From Armillaria gallica (Eukaryota > Basidiomycota > Agaricomycetes > Agaricales > Physalacriaceae): a stretch of DNA of 64,000 bases. The stretch covers positions 3,100,001 through 3,164,000 of the forward strand of contig JBANDB010000002.1 of the NCBI GenBank assembly GCA_037576215.1, in the 5' to 3' direction. A model generated the notes under the pieces. The model made no database searches, was not told where the DNA came from, and saw only the letters and a program-made list of their open reading frames with translations. A program made the translations under genes and the position numbers. Shown here in pieces: positions 1 to 10,599 of this stretch (positions within the stretch are counted from its first letter, which is position 1; every line of letters starts with the position of its first letter).

Positions 1-2
1 TT

Positions 3-572
3 TGGGCTCACCGACGCTGGATATTTGAGCATCTCTATCCTCCAAATCCGCCCTCTCTTCTCCATGCACAGTTACCGCGCGCCCTTGTTCGCAATGAACT
101 CCAAATTCTTGCACAAAGTTGTGAATCGTATCCCAGAAACTACTATGCGTGGACCCATCGGAGTTATTGCATGCAAAGCGTGATGGATTTAGTGACCACC
201 ACGTCTGATCCTGCTGCGGAAGCCATCATGCAGGAAGAATATCTGAGCCTTCTTCATTGGGTTGATCTTCACGTGTCCGATTACTCTGCAATGCACTACC
301 TGTTTCTCTTCGTGCAGCGTTTCAGTATGTTGCAATCCGGCACACCCAGCCTTCAATCGATGAATCTTATTTCGCTTTTTGATCACGCGATGTCCTTGCT
401 CTCATCGTATCCCAAACATGAGGCATTATGGATGTTCATCCGGTCCATAATAGTATCGGCGGCACTAGTAGACAGAGCGGCTATGATTGCGCGCGTCAAG
501 TCGGGCAGCGAGGGCAATGGAACCTATGGCCTTCAGCTTCTTACTTTTATACAGAGCCTGTTGACAGATTGA
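3..572 (+). CDS. protein prenyltransferase alpha-subunit repeat protein (PTAR1-like), 3' part
   Basis: The frame is open from the window edge and ends at TGA 570-572, so only the C-terminal ~189 residues are present. It shows PPTA repeat motifs: WAHRRWIFEH at the very start, YPRNYYAWTHRSYC about 45 residues on, and a weaker YPKHEALWMF copy near residue 140. Such repeats build the alpha-helical alpha subunits of protein farnesyl- and geranylgeranyltransferases. The N-rich, spaced pattern resembles the PTAR1 branch more than RAM2, but this is inference. No intron is needed in the visible part. It converges on the TmpA-like gene, with about 100 bp between the two stop codons. The 5' part lies outside the window. 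Confidence 0.8.
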   Translation, partial: WAHRRWIFEHLYPPNPPSLLHAQLPRALVRNELQILAQSCESYPRNYYAWTHRSYCMQSVMDLVTTTSDPAAEAIMQEEYLSLLHWVDLHVSDYSAMHYLFLFVQRFSMLQSGTPSLQSMNLISLFDHAMSLLSSYPKHEALWMFIRSIIVSAALVDRAAMIARVKSGSEGNGTYGLQLLTFIQSLLTD

Positions 573-669
573 CAAGCCGAGTTGTTACTGGGATCGAAAA
601 AACAATCGGCACACGCAAGGTACATATACTATAATTTATCGTTCAATCATCTCGCTCAAAATCATGAAT

Positions 670-2811
670 CTAGAAATCCCAAAGGGTACCCTAACCCAGC
701 ATCAGTACTCCTTCCCGAAACAAGAGGTTGTACGCACAAAAGCAGGGATGCCCGCAGCCTTGCAGCCTTCCATCATTTCCTTATTTCCAGCCCAGTTTGA
801 TGTGATGAAAACAACCTCCGCGCCCCACGTTGTGTAGGCTTCCGTGATCAACTTCATGACATCTGGTCGGCCGCCTGTTAACAGGTCAACTGGCGGCTAG
901 GCGAGATAGAACCACAATCACATACCACGTTCCTTTGAATCCCAGAGGGTGGATCGCTCAGGACCTAGATGTTTATGAATGAGGCCCGAGATAGTAGGAC
1001 CGAACGTCTTCTCTTGATCAGAACCGATCCAGATTAAGTACCTATCGCCAGCTCGAGCTACATGTATCGCGCACAACATACGCATTACGCACCAATTTGG
1101 ACTCTAACAACTCGCTGTTGAGAAGCCGTTACTAGTCTGAAGATCACAACAAACTCACCTGTATGCATGTGGATAACGCAGCACCTAAACCTGTTCCCGT
1201 GCAAACTCGTATTCCGCGCTTGTACAGCGTGGAAGTGTTCGATACGCCGGCAAACTGGTTGACGGTCAGTTTGAATGAGATCGGAAGACGATTTCCAACT
1301 GACTTTCAGTTGCCGTGTCCAAACAGTGGTGGGAGGATTCTTGACTAACTCACGAGTGAAGTCGCCTTGGACACCGCAGATCAGGAAATGTTCTTTCGAA
1401 TGTACCCCTTCCCTGCAGCTTGCGCGTCAGTGGAGACAAACACGAGCGTGTACCCTACTCACGAAATAATTCCAAACGCGTGGTACTCCAAGACGGATGC
1501 TCTCGAAATCCTCGCGAGCAATCCTTGTTGCATTCCACGCTCAAACCGGAGAATAACCACCTTCGGCGAGGGCTAATTACAAAGAATAAGAGACATGCTC
1601 TTACACGATATGACAAAGCTTACGATTTCAACATCTACCTTAACTTCCCTGACGGTCAGCCAAGGTATTATGATGCTGTTGGTGTCGTTCAATTAGTGAA
1701 TAACATGACGATTAAAGCGTTAGACTGACAACACGGTCATCCCAAACGCGAACCAAAATTGTTGCTGTCTAATTATATGAATGCCGTTTGGTCTCCAAGT
1801 GTGGGTCGTAGCATCGTAACTGTCACCAAGGACAACGAACGCCCAGGCTAAAAGTCGGTATGAATTGAGAACCGCTTCGCATAATAGCTAAACGCACTGC
1901 ATAGCAAGCCAAGCCTAAGTAGAATCGTATGTTAGGTTCGAAGAGGGAATATGATAGTGGTTCGCGTACCATCCAACAAATCGGTGGTGCCGTTCAAAGA
2001 CACTGCGAAATAATGAATACAACAAAGAAAATCCCAGGACGTAGTACTTACTTATGATAAGTATTTCGAACCCATGGGAAAGCAGAAAGAATAGAAACTG
2101 CAACCGCCAGATTTGTTATGACTCCCATAATCAAGACCGCGTCATGATTGTCCTTATGGTTGATGAAGATGAGTACTACTCTGAATATCAACCACATAAA
2201 CCCGGATGTAGCACATCCCGAATGAATACCGCCTAGGTGTTGTAAGACTGATGTGCACCCCAGGCGGAACCACAGAGGAGGCCACTTGCGACGGCGTGTC
2301 AGCTACGAGCAGTGATCCATGGTAAGTTATTGGTGAACGGACCTTTGCAAACAGCGTAGTAACGATGAGGTATAGAAATCGCCCAAACAGTTCGTTTCGC
2401 ATCAGAATGGCGGTGAGAAGATTGCCCAGAATGAAAGCACCTGTGAAGTCGCGAGGATACTTCCACGTATTGGTAGCCGCGAGGATTAATCCTATAACAT
2501 TCATGGACACAACAAAGGTATAGAATTTCCTGGACATATGTAGGTGAGATAACTGCTGCGTAGTCGAATAATGAGAATTATTCGAACCGATACGTATTGA
2601 ACCATAGTTGGCAAGTTATCCAGAAGTTGGCCTTTCTCGCTGGTCGGACACGGGCCTTTGGCTTGACAAGGGAGTCGTCAGGTTTAGCTGACTTTGGAGG
2701 ATAGGGTACATCGAATCTAGCATTCGTCTTTGAAGCAGAGGTAGGGGGTGGCCGTGAGTGAACGAGATCGGCAATGCCTTTCTCTGCGTCATTCACCTGT
2801 TGAGAAGCCAT
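670..2811 (-). CDS. TmpA-like integral membrane protein, 14 exons
   Basis: Hand-splicing 13 short introns gives one continuous protein of about 400 residues starting MASQQVNDAEKG and ending GTLWDF (stop at 670-672). A charged N-terminus of ~70 residues is followed by several membrane helices (FYTFVVSMNVIGLIL; FGRFLYLIVTTLFAK; LQHLGGIHSGCATSGF; VLIMGVITNLAVAVSIL). A soluble C-terminal half follows, with FERGMQQGLLARISR, LICGVQGDFT, CTGTGLGAALS and WIGSDQEKTFGPTIS. This matches the fungal TmpA family, described in Aspergillus as an oxidoreductase-related membrane protein in developmental signalling; that role here is inferred from the family. The C-terminal half resembles a ferric-reductase-type nucleotide-binding domain. 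Every splice keeps frame, so the gene looks intact. Typical simple gene finders would miss it because no exon is long. Confidence 0.85.
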
Positions 2812-2929
2812 AATGATCCGTCGAGGGTCAACAGCGTAACATCGAACAGCTTTCGCATTTAAGCAAAAAGCTAGAGGCCATGCAGCCCCTCAGACCGGAT
2901 CTGGACGCATCATTGCCTATCAGCAGCAT

Positions 2930-3700
2930 TCCAGAGTATTGCCGAGGTACACGATTTTCGCTGATTGCTCTTCCGAAGTCCTGGCGATTAGGCAAGTTCC
3001 GCATCTGAGGACGCCTTGCTTTGGCAGAACGCGGCTGAGGTGCGACGGAAGGAGCGGATATCCGATATCACAAACATGAGGACATTGCACTGGCAATGTA
3101 TCAATGTCAGCCGATGGGCACACACTATCATAGAAGTCATCATGGCCCGTACAGCAGTGCAACTGAAGGATATGAGACACTCAGCCACAGGCATGTAACC
3201 TATGCGAGTCACGGATCCCAGATCAAGGGAAAGACGCCGTGTATTCATTAGAGTTTGAAAACTTCGGTACTCAAATGAGCGATAAACATACGTTCAGCAG
3301 CACGATGAGAGAAAACACACCCAAAGCTCGGAACTGCGGGGACGACCTTGGTTGATTGTCCGGGCCCAGATGAAGCCATTCAGGAACTGTGGGGTCAGGC
3401 GATTCTAGAGATATAAAGTAGTTGATGTTTATCCGAGGAAAATTGTCTCGAAACAGTGCAGCACTAGCATCAATAGCATAAACGGAAGCTTGAACAAAAC
3501 TGTTAATTTCACCAGCAGCCAGCATTGAGCGTGGAGTGAGCTTTAAGGCAACACAAGAAGGAAACCGCATCTCATCCAAGCGTACGACCACCCTGTAGTT
3601 AATGTACAAATCTTCGGACTCGGAAATCTCTACATTTCCGGTCTGCGTCGGTAGGGAAGGGATGGGATCTGCCGGAATGAATGAATGAATGCAAATGAAT
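2930..3700 (-). CDS. unidentified coding stretch, possible membrane-anchored protein (partial model)
   Basis: The frame 3271-3690 reads as natural protein: an acidic start (GNVEISESEDLYINYR), a middle with FPSCVALKLTPRSMLAAGE and NFPRININYFISLE, and a C-terminal hydrophobic run FSLIVLLN. The frame then stops just after a possible GT donor (gtatgttt near 3290). Further open frames follow downstream to about 2930 but I could not join them convincingly. The upstream exon is also uncertain; a possible acceptor cag lies near 3675. I do not recognise the family. It sits head-to-tail behind the TmpA-like gene and diverges from HRD3. It may be a real gene with missed exons or a decayed one. Confidence 0.35.
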
Positions 3701-4192
3701 CAGCGGCGTCACTTCTCATATCCGTGAGGATTTGACCGACAACACGCCGTATCCAACAGTGAGCTACGGTTCCTATAAGACGTGCATTAGATTGACACTA
3801 CGACCTGTCCAAACATACAGTATTACAAAGACATCTTCAGCACCACGGAACTCCACAAGGCTGGGTATTGTGGTAGTGACGTTCGAAATAAACAACAGAA
3901 ACAGTGCATGGTCCGGGAGGATTCTTCAAGTACGACTGTTGAATGCGTTTCTCAGGGCAGTAGTCGTGGTCGTGGTCGTTGTTGGTCACGATCGTATGGA
4001 CCGAGCTAATTTGATTTTCAAGTTATCTGATAAGATGGTGGCATGCTAACGCCACGTGATAACTACGTGTAATGCTCGACACCGAGTCCCTCCCCTCTTT
4101 CTTTCACGGCTTACGCGCTCACCAGGAAGGCGCATATACCCACCCTGTGCTCTTTTCTACTAACATTACGGTCTTCGTGACTACGGGACACT
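3701..4192. other. intergenic, upstream of HRD3
   Basis: No gene recognised. It holds a short (aatg)n tract near 3677-3692 and a gtcgtg repeat near 3961-3980. On the minus strand a short open stretch rich in His/Asp (near 3860-4000) could be a 5' exon of the unidentified gene, but I could not connect it. Confidence 0.5.
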
Positions 4193-7100
4193 ATGAAGGC
4201 GCGACCAACGAAGCGGGCAAGAAAGGCTACCTGGCTCGCGTTCGGTCTGGTAGCATTAGCTGCGGTATCTGCCTCTGCCCAAGACTCGAACGACCAGAAG
4301 GAGGCAACATCAACTACCGATATTCCTCCAGTGGCTACTAGTGTGGACGGCGTCAATTCTGAGGCTACTGTGAGTCTGTATTTCGGTTCTTGTGGCTTCT
4401 GTTCTAAGTCATTCTAGGGCGCGTCTGCATCGTCGCAGGAGCTCGGCCAGGCAGCTGCAGAAGGTAAACGGTGATCCCCATTTCTTGTTTCTGCCCCGTT
4501 TGACCGTAACACTTTTAGCGATAAGGGCCTATAAACAAGCTATACATACCCTCTCAGCACTAGCGGCTCACCCTTCCCCATACGAACACTTGCACTCAAC
4601 AACCCGCGATTCCAATTCCAAATCTATATTCTCTTCATTTCTTCCGAATCTTCAAGGGCAAGGGCCAATAGGTAGCGCTGTCCGGATATTAGGTCGAATC
4701 CAACAGCAAATATTTCATGGTATACTTGGCGGAGACAGAGATGGAATTCCATTTCCAGGTTCTCGGAGAAAAGAGGAGGAGATGCATCGAAAAGCAATCA
4801 AAGTGGTGGACTTATTGCAGCATTCCGCGGAGCTGGGAAACATGGATGCGCTATATACCCTAGCCCAGATATCTCTCGTGAGCTACTCAGATCTCAACCC
4901 ATGCTCTCTTCTCTGATCAAGTTTTAGCTTCCTCCTACATCGCACTTCCCGTCTAATCCAAAGCTCGCATACAACTCATACACGACACACGCGTCTCTCA
5001 CCGGCAATGCTTCTTCCCAGGCCTTCTTGGCATTTTTCTACGCAACGGGGTATCAGAATATTGTTCCCGTCGACCAAGCAAGAGCCCAGCTATATTACAC
5101 CTTCGCAGCCAACGGTGGAGACAAGGGCGCACAAATGGCACTAGGATATCGGTATTGGAGCGGCATCGGTACATTGGAGGATTGCGACCGAGCTGTCGAT
5201 TGGTATGAACATTCTTCTGAACAAGCCATGGCCAAATTCCGCGCCGGTCCTCCTGGTGGTCTGAGTCTACCTTTGACGCCCACAAGACTCTCTGATCTTG
5301 ATGGTGGCGTCTATGGGCCCGGAGCTAGTGTAGCTTCTACTGGTTCAAACGCTAATCGGGCTGCCATAAGGGCTGGAGTTTCCCGTGCTTCTGGAGAAAC
5401 ATGGGAGGATATAATTGATTACTACCTTGTGAGCGTGGTGGCTCCCTGTCTCTACTCTTACACTGACAGTGTAACTAGTTCAACGCTGATCGTGGTGAGA
5501 CGGACTTCGCTTATAGACTCGGCAAAATTTACTATCAAGGCAGCATCTATGCTAGCGCGGGCGGTATAGCTTCCGGGAGTGAAGGAGTCGGAGCTATCAC
5601 TCGGGACTATGTACGCGCAAAACACTACTTTGAGCAAATTGTTCGACAAGTATGGCCTCGCGATCCACCCAATCCTCTTCAGCACAGGACAGCGGCACCA
5701 TCCATCAAAGATGAAGGTGCACCAGTGGGGTACGCCTCTGCGAGCGCAGGTTATTTGGGGCGTATGTATCTTCGAGGCGAGGGTGTGAAAGCAGACGCCG
5801 CCATGGCTAGAATGTGGTTCGAGAGAGGTGCAGATTATTCTGATCGTGAATGCCTCAACGGGTTGGGTATCATTTGGAGAGATGCTTTAGTCCCGGGCAC
5901 TAAACCGGACCTGAAGAAGGCGACACAGCTCTTCACTGCTGCAGCCGGTCAAGAATTGGCAGAGGCGCAAGTCAATATTGCGAAAAATCACTTTGGTCTA
6001 GTACAGTTTTTCATGCTCGGAATCAGGCACTAATCATGGACATAGGTCGCGGTGAGCTTGGCCTGGCGACGACGTGTTTCGAGACTGCGGTTCGTTTGGG
6101 ATCTCCCTTTGAGGCTTTTTACTACCTTGGCCAAATACATTCCGCACAATCGAGAGCGCCTGGGATTCCTAAAAATGTGGCCTCCAGTTCGTGTGCAATG
6201 GCAGTTTCGTTCCACAAATTGGTATCTGAGCGGGGTGTTTGGAATGATAATTTGCTGCGGGATGCAGAGGCCGCCTGGTTCTCAGGAACTGATCGAGGCA
6301 AAGAGGTTGCGTTGCTGAAGTGGTGGATTGCTGCCGAGAGGGGTTCTGAGATCGCGCAAAATAACCTTGCATATGCCCTAGATCAAGGTTCGTACTATCG
6401 ACGATGTGGTCTTTCACGCGGCTGATATCTCTTCAGATAAGAGTATCCTGCGACTGACACGTTTTTCTCCAATGACAGCGTCAAACGATACAGCACGTCT
6501 CGCTTTAACACAGTGGACCCGAGCTGCAGCACAAAGGAACGTGGATGCATTGGTCAAAGTCGGTGACTATTACTATCATGGACTGGGAGTTCCCGAATCT
6601 TCTGAATCAGTGCGATTCGAGAAAGCAGCTCGGTATTATCAGTCCGCCGCCGACACACAAATGAGTGCGTTGGCCATGTGGAATTTGGGTTGGATGTACG
6701 AAAATGGTGTGGGTGTTCCCCGAGTACGTGCCTCCATCAGATTGTCTGGAAGTCGGACTTGAATCGTCTTGTACAGGATTTTCATCTCGCTAAGCGCCAC
6801 TACGATTTGGCCTTGGAAACAAATTCTGAAGCATACATCCCCATCATCTTGTCTCTGGGAAAGCTGTACCTGCGTAGTATATGGCATACGCTCTTGGGCG
6901 GGACGGACGGGTTGAACCTTTGGTACGATGATGAAGATACTAGTGCGTGTAACTCAAAGTCCACATTTCGGTGATGATATTAATCTCGGGCATTGCAGCC
7001 TCTCAGCCAAAGGAAGAAGTACGTGAAATAGACGAAGGTTCGCGGCAGACTGCGCCTGATCAAGCCCAGCCGGAGCAGCATGTGTACAGTGATGACGAAG

Positions 7101-7568
7101 AGGGACCTTGGTACTTAGGGAAAGCCAGGGAAGAGTTTGATCGCAGAAAAAATGATCAGGCGCGCGGACATGGTGATGACGAGGATCCTATACAGGTTTG
7201 ATTTTACTGTAGCCATTTGCATTCTTTTCTTACTTGCACCTTTCAAGTGGGCGCGCGACCGTCGAAATGCCGAAGAACGCGAGAGCGAGTTCGGTCCAGA
7301 TGATTATTTTGAGGGTGGATTGAGAGAAGGGGCAGAGGATAATTTCTCGGAAACTATGCTGTTGATCCTGCTATGTCTGACCGTGTCGGTTCTCATTTAT
7401 GTGAGAACGCGCATGGTCGACCGGATGCGGCGGGATCAACAGGGCCGTGATCAAGATGGGCAACGGGCCGGAGTCGCAGAAGGAGGCAACGGTGCGGCTG
7501 GTGCAGCCAATGGGGCGTTTCCACCGCCAGGAGATCCAGCGCGAGACGAGTGGGTGATTCTTCGCTGA
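4193..7568 (+). CDS. HRD3: HRD3/SEL1L-type ERAD ubiquitin-ligase adaptor
   Basis: Spliced product of roughly 830 residues. It begins with a basic stretch and a signal-peptide-like helix (WLAFGLVALAAVSASA), continues with many Sel1-like repeats (for example ALGYRYWSGIGT, GYLGRMYLRGEGV, KVGDYYYHGLGV, WNLGWMYENGVGV) and ends with one membrane helix (TMLLILLCLTVSVLIYV) before a short Gly/Gln-rich tail. This order is that of HRD3/SEL1L, the ER membrane partner of the HRD1 E3 ligase, which passes misfolded lumenal proteins to ubiquitination. About nine short introns are needed; clear ones are 4373-4421 and the one before 7250. The start ATG at 4193 is the first one giving a signal peptide. It ends 190 bp before the next gene on the same strand. 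Confidence 0.92.
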
Positions 7569-7757
7569 TTTTTTCGGAGAGCATGTGTAAAATACGTGAA
7601 TAGCACCAGAAGGCATTTCCAAACATGAGCATACACACGTGGCACGTGTGCCGTGGCAGCCGGCAGCCGCAGACAGTCAAGCGCGCCCATCCAGTGACGG
7701 TATTATTCTATTCACTATTCTATTCCACTAGACACTCTGCTCTAGCAAAACTCATTC

Positions 7758-8702
7758 ATGGCGTATGATTTCCCTGCCTTGGCTCCTCTCGTTCGGCAAA
7801 TCCTCTCAGCCCCGGGAACGGACTTAACGACGATCAGCGCAAAACGGGTTCGAAGACAATTACTGGAATTGGACGACTCGTTGTCCGCAGAATTTTTGAA
7901 AGAGTACAAGGATGACGTGAACGCAATAATTTCCACTGAATACGACCGTATTAGCGCGAGTCTTCAACGAGAGGGAAGTGATGATTCACAAGAGGAGAAA
8001 CCGCCACGAAGCCAGGAAGGAGACTCGGAAGGGAATGGAGAGGATGGCGGGGAAGATGAGATGGAAGTGGAACCACCGCCGGTGACCAAGAAGAAGAGTT
8101 CGTCGAAGAAGGCACGCGCACTCAGTGATGCAGAGTTGGCACGCCAACTTTCCAGCGAAATCAATGGGCGCTCTCGGAGAAGTACTAGCGGCAGCAAAGG
8201 GGCGAGAACCGGCGCTCCTAAACGCGCTGGTCGATCTAGGAAGAGCGCGGCAACAGTGGACTCGGATGCTGACAGTGAGCTCGAAGGCGGTGGCAAAAAG
8301 TCCAGGAAGAAATCAGCCGGTGGCGGTGCTGCCAAGGGAGGATTCGCCAAAGAATATGTACTGAGGTATAGCGTATCCTTTCCTTGGATACTGACGCGTG
8401 TTCTAATCTATTCATTTGCAAAGTGTACCGCTCGCCGCACTTCTTGATGTAGATAAGCTCTCGCGGCCTCAAGTCGTCAAACAGCTGTGGGTTTATATCA
8501 AGGGCAACGCCCTACAGAATCCGTCTAACAAGCGCGAGATCTTGTGTGACGAAAAGCTGAGGGCCGTCTTCAGCGTGGACAAAATTGACATGTTCAGAAT
8601 GAACAAGGTCCTCGGACAGTAAGCATTCTCAGCGGTGCCGCTGATAGGTTTGCTGATTCCCATATCCCAATTTGTAGACATCTTCATGAAAACGAGGCGT
8701 AG
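7758..8702 (+). CDS. DEK_C + SWIB/MDM2 domain protein (UAF30/TRI1-like)
   Basis: Three exons. The N-terminal ~60 residues (LAPLVRQILSAPGTDLTTISAKRVRRQL) look like a DEK C-terminal domain. A middle of ~150 residues is acidic and then Lys/Ser-rich and disordered. The C-terminal ~80 residues form a SWIB/MDM2 domain (PQVVKQLWVYIKGNALQNP, REILCDEKLRAVF, MFRMNKVLGQHL) ending HLHENEA. Two short introns (about 8366-8424 and 8620-8677) are required. The combination is found in yeast Tri1 and in the UAF30/Spp27 subunit of the RNA polymerase I upstream activating factor, so a nuclear role in chromatin or rDNA transcription is likely but not shown. It is tandem with HRD3, without evident functional link. 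Confidence 0.88.
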
Positions 8703-9441
8703 ATCTCATGATTTAACAGTCCCAATACGACAAATTTACCTCCATCATCACGTTCGCAATCATACACACTATTTCGCCTTCCATAGCATTTTTCTATCTC
8801 CATTCTCCATTCTTCCAGCTTCTACACAACGTACACCATCACATTCTCTTCTGTACCACTTTCCCAATTTCATATACCTGTCGGACTCGGTCCGTGCACA
8901 TTGTGAGTATGGCACCAAATATTGAGATATATGTTTATTGATGCGGCCCATAGGTACGGCGGCCTTCAGTTGTTCAAACTCAGCATCATTGTACGGTATA
9001 ATATTAAATATATCATATTCAAAAAACTCCGTTGAAGCTGCATCCCCTCGACCAATTAGGCCAGCTTCCGTGGTTCACATCGGCTCGAATACTCTATCTC
9101 ATCGATATCGGTTACCCTTTGTTCGCCGCAAATGCTGGACTAGGATTCAAACAGGTTCTGGCCGCGTTGACAGTTTTCGCTTCTTTGGGTTGCGTTTATG
9201 CATTGTTTCGAGGCACAGTTTCCAACCTGATGTGTATGTCTCTATTTCATGACTGAGTCAGAGCAAAGAATCGGCGCTGTACCATAAATGGAGGCTGATA
9301 TGTGATGTGACACAGAGGCGCGACCGCGTATTCGTCATTGGTTATGATAGCGCAAGACGGATACAGCTTCGATACAGCGGATACATAGCAGAACGACAAC
9401 ATGAAAGCAAGTTTACAGAACAATAGTACAATATCCCAACG
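8703..9441. other. intergenic, with a possible small membrane-protein exon
   Basis: The tail-to-tail gap between the SWIB gene and a zinc-finger gene. On the plus strand the frame 9038-9256 has no ATG of its own but encodes a plausible pair of hydrophobic helices (ARILYLIDIGYPLFAANAG; VLAALTVFASLGCVYALF). A short ATG-led peptide at 8911 (MAPNIE) could be its first exon, but I found no clean splice. The rest shows nothing I recognise. Confidence 0.35.
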
Positions 9442-10599
9442 CTACTCCAAAGTCGCTTTTTTCGCCGACTTTCGCTTCCCCGCAAACCCTCCCTTTCGTT
9501 TTGCCATACGCCTCTCTGGATGTAACACTTCACAAGTGTCATAATGTCTCAAAACTGCGTCCCTGCGTGAAAACGATTTAAGACAATGTTCACACAACTG
9601 GCCAACGTTGCGGCCCTTGGAGTGTTTGAGCTTGTAGTGACGTTTGCGTTCAGGTTCGCGTTGGAATCGCGCGCCGCAGTTGTCGAAAGTGCATTCGAGA
9701 TTTCCTGATCCACGAGGTTTCTGTGCCTTTTTTGACTCACCCTCGAATTCTGAGTCGTCTGCGTCACTGTCCAAGCCCTGATCATCGGCGGCTGGTACCT
9801 GCTTTCTAACGATGCGATGAGGGAGAGACCGGGCGGGTCGGGGAGAAAGTTTGCCGGAGATGGGAGTTGATAAAGTAAGGGACGTAGAGGAAGCACTGAC
9901 AGTATCTGAGACTAGCTCAGGCATGGCAAGGAATCGACGTGAACGCTTCGGTGAATGGGTTTCGCGTTTCTGTTCGTATTCGTCATCATCATTACTCTCC
10001 TCAACATAAGACTTGACAACCACTTTCGCTTGGCGAGAGTGTCGTGGGCGGACGTGCCGGGAGGTGGGTGCTGGGTTGCACCTGCCCTCAGAAGGGGAGG
10101 TCAAAGTGGGATCCTGCGCCGTGCATGGCGATGAATTTGACGAGGGAGGTAGAGAAGACGGTGGAGTAGGGCCCGTCAAGACGGCTGGGTCAACGGTGAC
10201 CGGACTCATATCCTCTGAATAGAACGCATCTAGTAGCAGAGATCCGGCTGGAGACCAATCATTGCGAGGGTAAGGCTCAGAGTCGAAGAGCGATGGAGGC
10301 GTAAGGCAAGCGTCACTGAAGGAGATCTTCGTTGCCGTAAAATCAGCACAGTGTAGAGTAACATCATACTTATATGCTCACCTCGTCGTCGTATGGAGCC
10401 TTTCCGCCTAAGAAAGATCCATCGATCTTATCAGAAAACAAAAGAAGAGGTGAGCTATCAACGCCCCTAAACGCGATCATTAGACACTGAATAGTGGATG
10501 GAGGGGAAGGTCGTACTGGTCTCCGTCAGGGAAGCACAGGAACTCAAATTCCGCGTCGTATTCAGACACGAGGGTCATGGAGGTGTTATGTACCGACAT
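9442..10599 (-). CDS. two-finger zinc protein (C2H2 + C2HC), putative transcription factor
   Basis: Three exons. ATG at 10597-10599; introns of about 59 nt (near 10420-10480) and 54 nt (near 10330-10385); stop at 9442. The product is ~345 residues. Most of it is Ser/Pro/Asp-rich and probably disordered. Near the C-terminus are a C2H2 finger (CTFDNCGARF..HYKLKH, C-x4-C and H-x4-H) and directly after it a second finger with Cys as last ligand (CEHCLKSFSRRDAVLRHYDTC, C-x2-C-x12-H-x3-C). A Lys/Arg-rich tail follows. This suggests a sequence-specific DNA-binding protein. Its architecture closely parallels the gene at 17955-19203 on the other side of PAL. Target genes are unknown. The first intron donor is weak (gtctaat), so exon 1 is less certain. 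Confidence 0.8.

Noticed and set aside
3961..3985. gtcgtg repeat as a minisatellite
   Set aside because: Only four imperfect units; too short to call.
7964..8350. Minus-strand 128-codon frame opposite the DEK_C/SWIB gene
   Set aside because: It is a shadow of the acidic/basic low-complexity coding strand; it has no independent support.
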